Below, piece by piece: positions 10,139 to 20,492 of a stretch of DNA of 64,000 bases; the first letter of the stretch is position 1, and each line of letters opens with the position of its first letter. Below the pieces are notes generated by a model. It made no database searches. It saw nothing but the letters and a program-made list of their open reading frames with translations, and was not told where the DNA came from. Position numbers and translations under genes: made by a program. Location of the stretch: the NCBI RefSeq assembly GCF_003270085.1, contig NZ_QFDQ01000028.1, positions 49,444 to 113,443 on the forward strand. Reading direction: 5' to 3'. Origin of the DNA: Streptomyces triticisoli (GTDB lineage Bacteria > Actinomycetota > Actinomycetes > Streptomycetales > Streptomycetaceae).

Positions 10139-10440
10139 TTCGACGACCGCAGGACCGCCGCCTTCCCTGTCGCGACCCGAGCCCTCACCGAGGGAACCCG
10201 GCTGCGCTCAGGAAAAATCGCGGACAAGGTCCCCGAGGCCGCCTCCCGCGTCCAGGCCCTCCTCGCCGAACACCTCAAGACCTACGACATCCAGGACCTG
10301 ACCGCGATCCGCCGCATCGCCGACGTCGTCGCCTACGGGGAACGTCGCCTACGGGGAACACTGGGAAGCGCCGGCCCGGCCTGCAGCACGACGTGCTGCG
10401 GCAGACGATCGGTGGGGAACTGGACCGACTGGCGTCCTGA
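10139..10440 (+). pseudogene. Decayed gene remnant next to tRNA-Thr
   Basis: The frame starting at 10139 reads as plausible protein through segments such as GTRLRSGKIADKVPEA and AEHLKTYDIQDLTAIRRI up to about 10342. There a 16-bp tandem duplication shifts the frame. A different frame then yields QHDVLRQTIGGELDRLAS and a stop at 10438-10440. No start codon fits the first segment. The amino-acid texture is that of a real small helical protein, but I do not recognise the family. It may be a remnant of an element that entered beside the tRNA gene. Confidence 0.4.
10327..10358. repeat. Perfect 16-bp tandem duplication
   Basis: CGTCGCCTACGGGGAA occurs twice head to tail (10327-10342 and 10343-10358). 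The unit is not a multiple of three, so it breaks the reading frame of the remnant that contains it. Confidence 0.95.
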
Positions 10441-10572
10441 CGTACCCGGGCCCCGACCAGACCGGTCTTCCGCAAGGACGGGGACGACGCCGGCCTCGAA
10501 GTCGGGTCCGCGCTTGGAGCCGTGTTCGGCCGCGGGCCTCTCAGCAAGGTGGCGCCTCTTGTTCTGAGCAAC

Positions 10573-10605
10573 AAAAAAGCCCGGTCAGAGACTGTCTGAC
10601 CGGGC
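10573..10605 (-). terminator. Intrinsic terminator of tRNA-Thr
   Basis: On the minus strand an 11-bp perfect stem (10579-10589 with 10595-10605) and a 5-base loop are followed by six T residues, a classical Rho-independent terminator. It lies 9 bases beyond the tRNA 3' end. Confidence 0.9.
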
Positions 10606-10613
10606 CTTTCCAG

Positions 10614-10688
10614 AGCCCCCTGTCGGATTCGAACCGACGACCTACGCATTACAAGTGCGTTGCTCTGGCCGGACTGAGCTAAGGAGGC
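10614..10688 (-). tRNA. tRNA-Thr (UGU anticodon)
   Basis: The 75-nt minus-strand sequence folds as a full cloverleaf. The acceptor stem is GCCTCCT with AGGGGGC (one G-T pair). The anticodon stem is ACGCA/TGCGT with loop CTTGTAA, giving anticodon TGT (threonine). The T arm is GTCGG-TTCGAAT-CCGAC, and the discriminator base is T. CCA is not encoded. A U-tract terminator follows directly. tRNA 3' ends are common integration sites, and decayed sequence lies just beyond this one, although no second copy of the tRNA end is visible. Confidence 0.97.
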
Positions 10689-10913
10689 ATCGCGCACTAC
10701 GACGCCGTACGCGGAGGGCTGTTCCACTCTACACAGAGCGCGTTTCACCCGGCCACGAAGTTCCTCGCCTCGCGCACGCCCCAGCGACCGGGGCGTACCC
10801 GTCCGTGCACCCGCCGCTCTGCCGCCGTCGAAAATTTTCACGAGGTCCACGTGGCCTGGGCTACTGACAGAAGAGGTGAACGCCGGGTACCGTCCTGTGC
10901 CAGTTCACCTGTG

Positions 10914-10925
10914 TGGACTACACCA
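10914..10925. promoter_or_regulatory. Candidate DasR (dre-like) operator upstream of msiK
   Basis: TGGACTACACCA matches 10 of 12 positions of the palindromic dre core TGGTCTAGACCA and lies 86 bp before the msiK start. MsiK energises chitobiose and other sugar importers controlled by the GntR-family regulator DasR, so a dre site would make sense. This is inference; the two mismatches are symmetric. Apart from this site I see no other feature in the 10689-11010 gap. Confidence 0.4.
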
Positions 10926-11010
10926 CCACAACGGAATCACCCGTAGTGGCACCACCTTCCACAACGGATCGTCCGGCACGTTCCTGCCGGTAGAAGGGGG
11001 CCCATTCGCC

Positions 11011-12150
<1,140 letters not shown>

Positions 12151-12215
12151 CGCCTCCGCGAGTGGCGTCCTGAGGCTGAAACCTCGGGACACTTCCGGGT
12201 GATTCACCCGGGTTG

Positions 12216-12257
12216 ACGGGAAAGGGCCCCGCGACCTGCCGCGGGGCCCTTTCCCGT
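12216..12257. terminator. Strong hairpin terminator after msiK
   Basis: An 18-bp perfect stem (12216-12233 with 12240-12257) and a 6-base loop lie 66 bp after the msiK stop codon. Confidence 0.85.
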
Positions 12258-12403
12258 GCCCCCGCAACTCCCCGGCGGGCGGGACATTTCGAGCACATTT
12301 CGAGCAGCTTGCGTCAACACGTCGCCAGGGAAGTCGGGGTTGACGCCCCTCGAAAAGGTGACTAAATGTCGCCAAATCATTACCAGCGGCTACTCTGCCT
12401 GGC

Positions 12404-12859
12404 GTGAAGCACTCCACCACCCACCCCACGCGACGCGGCCGGGGCCCCGCCCGGCGGATCGGCCGTTCGCTCGCCCTCGTCCTGCCCGTCGTCCTGGTGC
12501 TCTCCGGGACCCTCGCGGTCACCCGGGTCAACTGGTCGGGGAGCCCCTCCCACTCGATGCTCACCGCGTCGGACACGGTGGCGGCCGGAGCCCCGGCGCA
12601 CGCCCGCTCCCGCGCCCCGCAGGACGTGCTGCGCGACCAGCTGCTGACCGAGCTGCAGGACAAGGACCCGGGCGTCGTCCTCACCCACCTCCAGCAGGCG
12701 GTCAACGGCCGTCCGTCCCTGGCCGAGCACTGCGCCTCCATCGCCCGCACCCTGGGCCGCGCCGCCACCAACATCTACGGCCCCGCTCGCGCCCAGTCCT
12801 ACGCCCGCCCGGTCTGCGACACGTCCTTCGCCTCCGGCGTCCAGTCCGCGCACAACTGA
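12404..12859 (+). CDS. Membrane-anchored or secreted protein of unknown function
   Basis: A 151-residue protein with a basic N-terminus and one hydrophobic segment (about residues 21-40, SLALVLPVVLVLSGTLAV), followed by an extracytoplasmic domain containing two cysteines (in EHCASI and PVCDTS) that could form a disulfide. I do not recognise a named family. The GTG at 12404 has no ribosome-binding site; a -10-like TACTCT ends seven bases before it, so the mRNA is probably leaderless. It lies between msiK and the sugar nucleotidyltransferase gene on the same strand, with its own promoter. Confidence 0.75.
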   Translation: MKHSTTHPTRRGRGPARRIGRSLALVLPVVLVLSGTLAVTRVNWSGSPSHSMLTASDTVAAGAPAHARSRAPQDVLRDQLLTELQDKDPGVVLTHLQQAVNGRPSLAEHCASIARTLGRAATNIYGPARAQSYARPVCDTSFASGVQSAHN

Positions 12860-13159
12860 CGGCCCGACGGGCCAGGCACGGTCGGCACCCTCCGGGCCGG
12901 AGCAGGACGGATTCCCTCCGGCCAGGGGCACGTCCGGTCCCTCGGTGACCAAAAGGGCGCGGCGGGGTCCTCCGGTGCAACTGCGGTGACCCGGCTCGCA
13001 TTCGGCCCGCATCCGCTCCACGGGCGGCCCGGGCGCGCGGCCGCCCGGGCCGCCTCGGCCCCCAGCGTGCGACCAGCCGTCGGCCGGCCGACTGCGTGCG
13101 GCCCGGTCGACGCCGGACACCCCCCGCCCCGGGTGGGGACCGGCACGTACAGTTCGGGC
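12860..13159. other. Intergenic region, no gene seen
   Basis: These 300 bases are very GC-rich and hold short imperfect hairpins but no coding signature. The only clear element is a -10-like TACAGT at 13148-13153, six bases before the next start codon. Confidence 0.5.
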
Positions 13160-13891
13160 ATGACCCATCCGAATGCGGCGTCCCGCCCCACCCAAGCCGT
13201 GATCCTGGCCGGAGGCCAGGGGTCGCGGCTGCGTCCTTACACCGATGACCGGCCCAAGCCGATGGTCGAGATCCCCGGCACGGGCACCCCGATCATCGGT
13301 CACCAGCTCGGCTGGCTCGCCGAGGAGGGTGTGACGGACGTGGTGGTCTCCTGCGGCCACCTCGCCGAGGTCCTGCAGAAGTGGCTGAAGTCGGCGGACC
13401 TGCCGACCCGCGTCACCACCGTCGTGGAGGACGAGCCCCTGGGCCGTGGCGGCGGCCTGAAGTTCGCCGCCGCCCACCTCCCCCACCCGGACGAGCCCTG
13501 GTACGCCACCAACGGTGACATCTGGACCCGGTTCTCGCTGCGTGACATGGCCGACTTCCACACCGAGCGCGACGCGGTCGCCACGCTCGCGCTGGCCCGC
13601 CCGCGGATTCCCTGGGGCGCCGTGCAGACGGACGGCTTCGGGCACATCACGGACTTCATCGAGGCCCCGCCGTCGACCTTCGAGATCAACGCGGGCGTCT
13701 ACGTCTTCTCACCCGGGTTCGCCGCCCTGCTCCCGGAGCGCGGCGACCACGAGCGCACCACGTTCCCGCGTCTGGCCCGGGAACGCCGGCTGGCCGGCTT
13801 CCCGATTCCGCAGGGCGCGTACTGGCGTGCCATCGACACCGCGAAGGACCTCACGGAGGCCGCGAAGGAGCTGTCGGCGCTGGGCAGGTGA
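13160..13891 (+). CDS. NDP-sugar nucleotidyltransferase (mannose-1-phosphate guanylyltransferase-like)
   Basis: A 243-residue Rossmann-like nucleotidyltransferase. The N-terminal signature ILAGGQGSRLRPYTDDRPKPM binds NTP and Mg2+; TNGDIW near residue 116 supplies the second metal ligand, and EINAGVYVF is the sugar-binding segment. Proteins of this class join a sugar-1-phosphate to an NTP for cell-wall or glycan precursors. The specific sugar cannot be fixed from sequence alone; mannose-1-phosphate or glucose-1-phosphate is most likely. The ATG at 13160 sits six bases after a -10-like TACAGT, so translation is likely leaderless. It ends before a strong bidirectional terminator. Confidence 0.85.
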   Translation: MTHPNAASRPTQAVILAGGQGSRLRPYTDDRPKPMVEIPGTGTPIIGHQLGWLAEEGVTDVVVSCGHLAEVLQKWLKSADLPTRVTTVVEDEPLGRGGGLKFAAAHLPHPDEPWYATNGDIWTRFSLRDMADFHTERDAVATLALARPRIPWGAVQTDGFGHITDFIEAPPSTFEINAGVYVFSPGFAALLPERGDHERTTFPRLARERRLAGFPIPQGAYWRAIDTAKDLTEAAKELSALGR

Positions 13892-13933
13892 GCCCGGCCC
13901 GGCCCAGCCCACCGCGTCCCGGCCCGCATGCGC

Positions 13934-13991
13934 ACGACGACGGGGTCCCGCACGCTCGGCTGATCCGAGCTGCGCGGGACCCCGTCGTCGT
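13934..13991. terminator. Bidirectional terminator between convergent genes
   Basis: An 18-bp perfect outer stem (13934-13951 with 13974-13991) encloses a smaller GCTCGG/CCGAGC hairpin. It separates the nucleotidyltransferase from the convergent DoxX gene. Confidence 0.85.
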
Positions 13992-14015
13992 CACGGCGAT
14001 CCGGTGCCGTGCCGG

Positions 14016-15827
14016 CTATCCCAGCAGGCCGCCCACCAGTCCCGGCTGGCCGGAGGACGAGCTGCCGCCGCCGGATCCGGCGGATCCGGCGGATCCGCCG
14101 GGGCTGCCGCTGGAGCCGCCGCTGCCGCCGGTCGTGGTGCCGCCGGAGGTCGGGCCCGAGCTGGTGCTGGGTGCCTGCCGGGCCGGGGCGGAGTGACGCG
14201 GCGGGGTCTGGCCGGTGCCCTGGGTCTCGCTGGGCGCGCCGCTGGTCGCGGTGGTGCTCTCGCGGGTCTCGCCGGGTGTGGTGGAGGGGCCCTCGGACGG
14301 GCTTGCCGAGGAACCCTCCTGCCGGGCCGGCGAGGCGGGCGCCGACGGCTGCTTCTGCTGCCGCTCACCCGGCTTCCGGGGCAGCGGTGAGCCGGGCTGC
14401 TCGTTGCGCGGGGCTTCGCCGGGTCCGGGTACGACCACGCGGTCGGCGTCGCGTACGGCGCCGCCGAGCAGCGAACCGACCAGCAGGGTGAGGCCGGTGA
14501 CGACGACCGTGAGCAGGGCGCCGCGGCGCAGGACGAACTGGCGCAGTTCCCAGATGTCGGAGCGCGGGCCGAGCCGTCGCCAGGCGAGGGCGGCGAGGCG
14601 GCCGTCGACGGAGTAGACGGGGGCCCCGGCGATGACCAGCGGGGACCAGGCGGCGAGGTAGACGATGTCCGGGGCGTCGTAGACGGGGGCGGTCTTCCAG
14701 CTGACGGTGACGATGAGCGCGGCCGACAGCAGTGCGCCGATCGCCGCGGCGACCCGCTGCCAGCAGCCCAGGATCGTGAGGACTCCGACGATGACCTGGA
14801 GGAAGGCGATGGCGAGTCCGGAGCCGACGGGGTGGTGGAGGGCGAACTGGCGCAGTGGTTCGGCGGCTTCCCAGGGGTGCAGGGTGTTGAGCCACTTGAC
14901 CATGGAGCCGCGTGTGCCGCCGTCGAAGTAGAGCGGGTCGCAGAGCTTGCTCATGCCGGCGTAGAGGGAGACGCCGCCGAGGAAGACGCGCAGCGGGAGC
15001 AGTACGACGCCGAGGTTCATGCGGCGGCCGGGGTAATAAGCGTGCCGGGAGGGGTCGTCGGCGTGCCGCCTGCCGGACCGGGGCGTGTGCTCGGCGACCG
15101 CGTCCTGCGCGTCGTAGTCGCCGTACTCCCTGTACTCGTCGTATCCGCCGTACGGGTCGTCCGCGAAGTCGGCTTCGCCGTACGGCGGTTGGCCGTACCC
15201 CGTGCCGCCGTACCTGGTGTCGCCGTGCCCTGTGCCGCCGTGCCCCGCGTATCCGTACGCCGGCTCCTCGTACGCGCTGCCCGCGGTCCGCATGGGCGGC
15301 AGCAGCCGGGTCTCTCCGGGAGCGGGCGGGCGCGGGGCGCCGACGACGGGGGTGACGACGGGGGTTTCGACGGTCTCGTCGAGGTCGGCGCAGGTGTCGG
15401 CGCGGTAGCCCGGGATGGTGTCGATGCGCGGGATGACCTGCGTGGCCGTGGCGTCGGCGGGCGTCTCGTCGGCGTACCGGACGCTTCCGCTGCGCACGGC
15501 CTGCAGCAGCCGGTGGGCGCCGGTGTCGTCGGGTGCGGACCTGCCGCTCCAGACGACCGGGCGGCGGGGCGGGGCGGCCCCGGCCCAGCCCGCCGCGCCG
15601 GCGACGGACGTGTGGGCGGCGTACTGGGCGCCGCTCGGGTGCCAGGCGGTCCGCGGGGACAGGGCGCGCCGTGAGGAAGCGCCCAGCCGCACGCGGAAGC
15701 TGGCGTGGTTGACGATGACCTGCGCCGGATCGCTCGGCACCTTCACCATGCTCAGCGCGGGAGCGTCGTCGTATCCCGACGAGCGGTCCCCCGTGGGTGT
15801 GCGGGGTGTTCTGGTGTCCACACTCAT
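14016..15827 (-). CDS. DoxX-family membrane protein with long disordered ends
   Basis: A 603-residue protein. Residues about 1-275 are hydrophilic, with Gly/Tyr/Asp-rich repeats (YGGTGYGQPPYG style). A DoxX-type membrane module follows at about 280-430 with four predicted helices (LPLRVFLGGVSLYAGMSKL; AIAFLQVIVGVLTILGCW). One more transmembrane helix lies near 455-475, and a Pro/Ser/Thr/Gly-rich tail of about 120 residues ends in GLLG. DoxX proteins are linked to thiol and oxidative-stress homeostasis in actinobacteria, but the role of this long form is unknown. The ATG at 15827 lacks a clear ribosome-binding site. Confidence 0.82.
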   Translation of the reverse strand: MSVDTRTPRTPTGDRSSGYDDAPALSMVKVPSDPAQVIVNHASFRVRLGASSRRALSPRTAWHPSGAQYAAHTSVAGAAGWAGAAPPRRPVVWSGRSAPDDTGAHRLLQAVRSGSVRYADETPADATATQVIPRIDTIPGYRADTCADLDETVETPVVTPVVGAPRPPAPGETRLLPPMRTAGSAYEEPAYGYAGHGGTGHGDTRYGGTGYGQPPYGEADFADDPYGGYDEYREYGDYDAQDAVAEHTPRSGRRHADDPSRHAYYPGRRMNLGVVLLPLRVFLGGVSLYAGMSKLCDPLYFDGGTRGSMVKWLNTLHPWEAAEPLRQFALHHPVGSGLAIAFLQVIVGVLTILGCWQRVAAAIGALLSAALIVTVSWKTAPVYDAPDIVYLAAWSPLVIAGAPVYSVDGRLAALAWRRLGPRSDIWELRQFVLRRGALLTVVVTGLTLLVGSLLGGAVRDADRVVVPGPGEAPRNEQPGSPLPRKPGERQQKQPSAPASPARQEGSSASPSEGPSTTPGETRESTTATSGAPSETQGTGQTPPRHSAPARQAPSTSSGPTSGGTTTGGSGGSSGSPGGSAGSAGSGGGSSSSGQPGLVGGLLG

Positions 15828-15910
15828 CTAACCGAGTGATGAGCTGTTAGGACACTGCCTTGACGCGTCGGATCTGTCCGGACCGCGTCAAGGGGGTGCC
15901 GGGCGCCCGG

Positions 15911-16852
15911 TCACGCGCGCCTGCGCGCCGCCTCGTAGAGCACGATCCCGGCCGCCACACCGGCGTTGAGCGACTCCGCCCCGCCCGGCATCGGGATGCG
16001 TACCCGGATGTCGCAGGTCTCGCCGACCAGCCGGGACAGGCCCTTGCCCTCGCTGCCGACGACGATGACGACGGGGCCGTCCAGGGCGTCCAGGTCGCCG
16101 AGTTCGACGTCGCCGTCCGCGGCGAGGCCGACGACGGTGACACCGGCCTTCTGGTACGTCTCCAGGGCGCGCGTCAGGTTGGTGGCCCGGGCGACGGGCG
16201 TACGGGCGGCCGTGCCTGCGGAGGTCTTCCAGGCGCCGGCGGTCATGCCGGCCGCGCGCCGCTCGGGGACGACCACGCCGTGCCCGCCGAAGGCGGAGAC
16301 GGAGCGGACGACCGCGCCGAGGTTGCGCGGGTCGGTCACCCCGTCGAGGGCGACGATGAGCGGGTCCTCGCCGGCGTCGTGGGCGGCGTCGGTGAGGTCC
16401 TCGGGGTGGGCGTACTCGTAGGGCGGGACCTGGAGGACGAGGCCCTGGTGGTTGAGCCCGTTGGTCATCCGGTCGAGTTCGGGGCGCGGGGCCTCCATGA
16501 GGTTGATGCCGCCGCGTTCGGCCGCGAGCCGGAGTGCCTCGCGGACCCGTTCGTCGTTGTCGATGAACTGCTGGACGTAGAGCGTGGAGGCGGGCACGCC
16601 CTCGCGCAGCGCCTCGACGACCGGGTTGCGTCCGACGACGAGCTCGGAGGAGGAGCGGCCCGAGCCGCGCCGCTGCGGCGGGCGGCCCTGGGCACGGCGG
16701 ACCTTGGCCTGTGCGGCGCGCTGCTTGGGGTGGCCCTTGCGCATCTCGGCGGGGGGTGTGGGGCCCTTGCCCTCCAGGGCTCGGCGCCGCTTGCCGCCAC
16801 TGCCGATCTGCGCGCCCTTCTTGCCGGACATGCGGCGGTTGTTCCCGGCCAT
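15911..16852 (-). CDS. rlmB: 23S rRNA (guanosine-2'-O-)-methyltransferase RlmB
   Basis: A 313-residue SPOUT-class methyltransferase that 2'-O-methylates a guanosine in the 23S rRNA peptidyl-transferase centre. After a basic 70-residue N-terminal extension comes the substrate-binding domain ([16 protein letters not shown]). The SPOUT domain has its motifs [27 protein letters not shown] and [15 protein letters not shown], which form the knotted SAM site. It lies downstream of cysS on the same strand, the arrangement common in actinobacteria. An internal Met at residue 8 is an alternative start. Confidence 0.93.
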   Translation of the reverse strand: MAGNNRRMSGKKGAQIGSGGKRRRALEGKGPTPPAEMRKGHPKQRAAQAKVRRAQGRPPQRRGSGRSSSELVVGRNPVVEALREGVPASTLYVQQFIDNDERVREALRLAAERGGINLMEAPRPELDRMTNGLNHQGLVLQVPPYEYAHPEDLTDAAHDAGEDPLIVALDGVTDPRNLGAVVRSVSAFGGHGVVVPERRAAGMTAGAWKTSAGTAARTPVARATNLTRALETYQKAGVTVVGLAADGDVELGDLDALDGPVVIVVGSEGKGLSRLVGETCDIRVRIPMPGGAESLNAGVAAGIVLYEAARRRA

Positions 16853-16907
16853 GACCTACCTGTCTGTCGAAAGCGTCGTACGTCTTTGAAGCGTACGTCC
16901 ATGAAGT

Positions 16908-16933
16908 GTGCCGCCCGTGGGGCCGGGCGGCAC
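16908..16933. terminator. Hairpin between cysS and rlmB
   Basis: A 10-bp perfect stem (GTGCCGCCCG / CGGGCGGCAC) with a 6-base loop lies 26 bp beyond the cysS stop codon. It could attenuate read-through into rlmB. Confidence 0.6.
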
Positions 16934-16958
16934 AGTCGGTCCTCGGTGCGCGCGGGGC

Positions 16959-18359
16959 TCAGTGTGAGCCGAGGCTCCAGCGGGGGCCCTCCGGGCTGTC
17001 CTCGATGACCAGGCCGGACTGGTTGAGCTGGTCGCGGAGGGCGTCGGCGGTGGGCCAGTCCTTGCGGGCGCGGGCGGCCTCGCGCTGGTCCAGGACCATG
17101 CGGACCAGGGTGTCGACCACGCCGTGGAGGTCCTCGCCGCGGTCGCCGTTCTCTCCGGCCCAGTGCTCGTCGAGGGGGTCGAGGCCGAGGACGCCGAGCA
17201 TGGCGCGCACCTCGGCGAGGCGGGCCACGGCGGCTTCCTTGTCGTCGGCGGCGAGGGCGCTGTTGCCCTGGCGGACGGTGGTGTGGACGACGGCGAGCGC
17301 CTGGGGGACGCCGAGGTCGTCGTCCATGGCCTCGGCGAAGGCGGGCGGGACCTGGTCGGCGGGTTCGACGGGGCCGGCCTTCTCCACCACGCGCTGGATA
17401 AAGCCCTCGATGCGGGCGAAGGCGGACTCGGCCTCGCGCAGGGACTCCTCGCTGTACTCGATCATCGAGCGGTAGTGCGGGGTGCCGAGGTAGTAGCGCA
17501 GCACGATGGGCCGCCAGTGCCTGACCATCTCGGAGACGAGCACGCTGTTGCCGAGCGACTTGGACATCTTGTCGCCGGCCATGGTCACCCAGGCGTTGTG
17601 CACCCAGTACTGGGCGAAGTCGTCGCCGTAGGCCTTGGCCTGGGCGATCTCGTTCTCGTGGTGGGGGAAGATCAGGTCCAGGCCGCCGCCGTGGATGTCG
17701 AAGGCGGAGCCGAGGTACTTGTGGGCCATGGCGCTGCACTCCAGGTGCCAGCCCGGCCGGCCGTCGCCCCAGGGGGTGGGCCAGGTGGGCTCGCCGGGCT
17801 TGGCGGCCTTCCACATGGCGAAGTCCCGCGGGTCGCGCTTGCCGGTCTCGCCGGCGCCGGCGGGCTGCTGGAGGTTGTCCAGCTCCTGCCGGGACAGCTG
17901 GAGGTAGCCGGGGAAGGAACGCACGTCGAAGTAGACGTTGCCGTCGGCGGCGTAGGCGTGGCCGCGCTCGATGAGGCCCTGCATCATCTCGATCATCTCC
18001 GGCACGTGGCCGGTGGCGCGGGGCTCGTAGGTGGGCGGCAGGCAGCCGAGGGCGGCGTAGCCGTCGTTGAAGGCGCGCTCGTTGTCGTAGCCGATCGCCC
18101 ACCAGGGGCGGTGCTGCTCGTGCGCCTTGGCGATGATCTTGTCGTCGATGTCGGTGACGTTGCGGATGAACGTCACCTCGTAGCCGCGGTGGGTGAACCA
18201 GCGGCGCATGATGTCGAAGTTCAGCCCCGAGCGGATGTGCCCGATGTGCGGGGCCGCCTGCACGGTGGCACCGCACAGGTAGATCGAGACACAGCCCGGC
18301 TTGAGCGGGGTGAAGTCACGGATCTGCCGGGCGCTGGTGTCGTACAGGCGAATAGTCAC
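16959..18359 (-). CDS. cysS: Cysteinyl-tRNA synthetase
   Basis: A 466-residue class I aminoacyl-tRNA synthetase that charges tRNA-Cys. The zinc-binding Cys in YLCGATVQ precedes the HIGH motif in [15 protein letters not shown] is exact in [11 protein letters not shown]. The GTG at 18359 follows CTGGAGGC; the frame is open upstream but not coding there. Length is normal for bacterial CysS. It is distinct from the mycothiol ligase MshC paralog, which acts on cysteine and glucosaminyl-inositol; the full-length C-terminal tRNA-binding region here supports CysS. Confidence 0.95.
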   Translation of the reverse strand: MTIRLYDTSARQIRDFTPLKPGCVSIYLCGATVQAAPHIGHIRSGLNFDIMRRWFTHRGYEVTFIRNVTDIDDKIIAKAHEQHRPWWAIGYDNERAFNDGYAALGCLPPTYEPRATGHVPEMIEMMQGLIERGHAYAADGNVYFDVRSFPGYLQLSRQELDNLQQPAGAGETGKRDPRDFAMWKAAKPGEPTWPTPWGDGRPGWHLECSAMAHKYLGSAFDIHGGGLDLIFPHHENEIAQAKAYGDDFAQYWVHNAWVTMAGDKMSKSLGNSVLVSEMVRHWRPIVLRYYLGTPHYRSMIEYSEESLREAESAFARIEGFIQRVVEKAGPVEPADQVPPAFAEAMDDDLGVPQALAVVHTTVRQGNSALAADDKEAAVARLAEVRAMLGVLGLDPLDEHWAGENGDRGEDLHGVVDTLVRMVLDQREAARARKDWPTADALRDQLNQSGLVIEDSPEGPRWSLGSH

Positions 18360-18451
18360 GCCTCCAGGGTAGTGGGCCGCGGGGAGTGCCCCGCACTCAT
18401 TCCCGCGTACCCGCCGCGCGTGCGTGACTTCAGCCGGTCGGCGACCGGTCG

Positions 18452-18856
18452 TCACAACCTCCCGGCGACCCTCCGCGGCCTGACGCGTACGACCACCCGG
18501 TCGGCGTCCTGGGCCGAGGAGGGGTTGAATTCCGCGTATTTCTTGCCGGTGTACTTCAGGGACAGTTCGTCGATGAGTTCCCGGGCGCCCTTGGTGGTGA
18601 GTTCGGCGGTGCCGCGGATCTCGGCGTACTCGTAGGGCGACTCGGGATCCATGACGACGATGCTCACGCGGGGGTCGCGGTCGAGGTTCAGCTTCTTGCG
18701 GCGGTCGGCGGTGGTGGAGATGAGGAGGTCGTCGCCGTCCCGCTTCACCCAGACCGGGGACAGCTGCGGGCTGCCGTCGGGCTGGAGGGTGCCGACGACG
18801 ACGAAGACGGGGCCGTCGAGCAGTGACTTGATCCGGTCGGACAGGACGGCGGGCAT
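18452..18856 (-). CDS. PPOX-class F420-dependent flavin/deazaflavin-binding protein
   Basis: A 134-residue split-barrel protein of the pyridoxamine-phosphate-oxidase-like superfamily, actinobacterial F420-binding subgroup. Diagnostic segments are VVVGTLQPDGSPQLSPVWV at about residues 20-38 and STTADRRKKLNLDRDPRVS at about 48-66, which line the phosphate and deazaflavin pocket. The substrate is unknown. The ATG at 18856 follows GGAGGTGC. It lies between cysS and ispF but is not part of either pathway as far as can be seen. Confidence 0.85.
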   Translation of the reverse strand: MPAVLSDRIKSLLDGPVFVVVGTLQPDGSPQLSPVWVKRDGDDLLISTTADRRKKLNLDRDPRVSIVVMDPESPYEYAEIRGTAELTTKGARELIDELSLKYTGKKYAEFNPSSAQDADRVVVRVRPRRVAGRL

Positions 18857-18913
18857 GGGGGCACCTCCGTGAGCCGGGGCAATGGTGGCCTACGCGGGTA
18901 CCCTCGCACGCCC

Positions 18914-19408
18914 TCAGCCCACCCGCACCACGAGCGCCGTGGCCACCGCCATCAGGCCCTCGCCCCGGCCGGGGAAGCCCAGCCCGTCGGTGGTGGCGCC
19001 GGAGACGGTGACCGGCGCGCCGGCCGCCTCGGAGAGGATCTTCTGGGCCTCCTCGCGCCGCTTGCCGATCTTCGGCCGGGGGCCGACGACCTGTACGGCG
19101 ACGTTGCCGATCCGGAAGCCCGCCGCGCGGACGATCCGTGCGGCCTCCGTCAGCAGCGTGACCCCGGACGCGCCCGACCATTCGGGGCGCCCGGTGCCGA
19201 AGTGCTGTCCGAGGTCGCCGAGGCCGGCGGCGGAGAACAGCGCGTTGCACGCGGCGTGCGCGACGACGTCGGCGTCGGAGTGTCCGGCGAGGCCGGGTCC
19301 CTCGCCCTCCCACTTCAGGCCCGCGCACCACAGTTCGCGGCCGTCCTCGAAGGCGTGGATGTCGGTGCCGATGCCGACCTGGGGCAGCAGGGGTGCGTCA
19401 GAAGCCAT
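18914..19408 (-). CDS. ispF: 2-C-methyl-D-erythritol 2,4-cyclodiphosphate synthase (IspF)
   Basis: A 164-residue MEP-pathway enzyme that cyclises CDP-ME 2-phosphate with release of CMP. It shows the zinc-binding GTDIHAF near the N-terminus, the [11 protein letters not shown] motif near residue 42, and the C-terminal [13 protein letters not shown] loop. It overlaps the upstream ispD gene by 11 bp, so the two consecutive-pathway enzymes are translationally coupled. Confidence 0.95.
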   Translation of the reverse strand: MASDAPLLPQVGIGTDIHAFEDGRELWCAGLKWEGEGPGLAGHSDADVVAHAACNALFSAAGLGDLGQHFGTGRPEWSGASGVTLLTEAARIVRAAGFRIGNVAVQVVGPRPKIGKRREEAQKILSEAAGAPVTVSGATTDGLGFPGRGEGLMAVATALVVRVG

Positions 19409-20162
19409 CGTTGAGCCTCCGGCGGGCCAGGACCGCCTCCGCGAGGATCAGGTCCAGCGGGCGGGTGACCTTGAACGCCTCCTCGTCGCCGGGTACGGCC
19501 ACGACCCGTTCGCCGAGCTGTTCGACCATGCTCGCGTCGTCGGTGACGTCGTCGGTGACCGTCCCGTGGGCACGGATCAGTGTCGCCCGGTCGAAGCCCT
19601 GCGGGGTCTGTACGGCCCGCAGCCGCGACCGGTCGGGCGTGGCGACGACCGGTTCGGGCGCGCCCGCCACCAAAGCGGGCTCGACCTGCTTGACGGTGTC
19701 CGCGAGCGGCAGTGCCGGTACGACGGCGACGGCTCCGTCCCGTACGGCCTCGATGACCGCGTCGACGGTGTCCACCGGCACCAGCGGGCGGGCCGCGTCG
19801 TGCACGAGGACGATCTCGTGGCCGGGCGGCAGCGCGTCCAGGCCGAGCTTCACCGACTCCTGGCGGGTCTCGCCGCCGGGTACGACGAGGACGTCGGTCC
19901 TCTCGGGCAGGGCGTGGGCGTCCAGCAGCGACTTGACCTCGGCGGTGTCGTCGGGCGGGGCGACGACGACGACGAGGGACACGGCGCGGGAGGCGGCCAT
20001 GGCCCGTACCGCGTGGACGAGCATGGGTGTGCCGCCCAGGGTGCGCAGGGCCTTGGGGGCGCCCGGGCCGAGGCGTACGCCCCGGCCGGCGGCCGGGATC
20101 ACGGCGGCGACGGGAGTGCCTGGCCGGCCACCCGTGAGCGAAGGGCGCGAATCGTCAGACAT
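19398..20162 (-). CDS. ispD: 2-C-methyl-D-erythritol 4-phosphate cytidylyltransferase (IspD)
   Basis: A 254-residue cytidylyltransferase of the MEP isoprenoid pathway that makes CDP-methylerythritol. The nucleotide-binding motif [13 protein letters not shown] starts near residue 20; [14 protein letters not shown] supplies the catalytic Asp/Arg region, and [17 protein letters not shown] is the family motif. The ATG at 20162 has AGGAA upstream. It lies 330 bp downstream of carD on the same strand, an order shared with many actinobacteria. Confidence 0.95.
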   Translation of the reverse strand: MSDDSRPSLTGGRPGTPVAAVIPAAGRGVRLGPGAPKALRTLGGTPMLVHAVRAMAASRAVSLVVVVAPPDDTAEVKSLLDAHALPERTDVLVVPGGETRQESVKLGLDALPPGHEIVLVHDAARPLVPVDTVDAVIEAVRDGAVAVVPALPLADTVKQVEPALVAGAPEPVVATPDRSRLRAVQTPQGFDRATLIRAHGTVTDDVTDDASMVEQLGERVVAVPGDEEAFKVTRPLDLILAEAVLARRRLNDGF

Positions 20163-20492
20163 CGGTTCCTGTCAGGTTTGTGTGCCGGTCGGGCTTGGGT
20201 ATGGCCTGGGAGGTACCCCCCGTTGGGGGGAGTGCCGGGCGCGAGGCCTTGACCGGACCCTTCCGTGACCCTGGTCGAGCCGACTGTCCGGGCCCGGCAC
20301 ACAGTACCGGGGGATGCCTCCCCCGCCGTACGGCATGGACGTGACCCGTGTGGGTATGCACCCGGGATGCACACGGGTGTGGACATGCCGCAGCGCCCGG
20401 CGACGTGTATCGCGTCATCGGGCACCGCGGCATTTCATGTGCTGAACTGAGGCGGGTGTGGGTGTCGCCTCGCGTCAGGAGATCGCCTCGTG
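20163..20492. other. Intergenic region between carD and ispD
   Basis: No gene is seen. It contains a CCCCCC/GGGGGG hairpin near 20215-20231 and an inverted repeat ACCCGTGTG / CACACGGGT (20344-20352 with 20370-20378), either of which could terminate or attenuate the carD transcript before ispD. Confidence 0.5.

Noticed and set aside
10614..10688. tRNA as an occupied attachment site
   Set aside because: No duplicate of the tRNA 3' end was found in the decayed sequence beyond it, so integration here is not supported.
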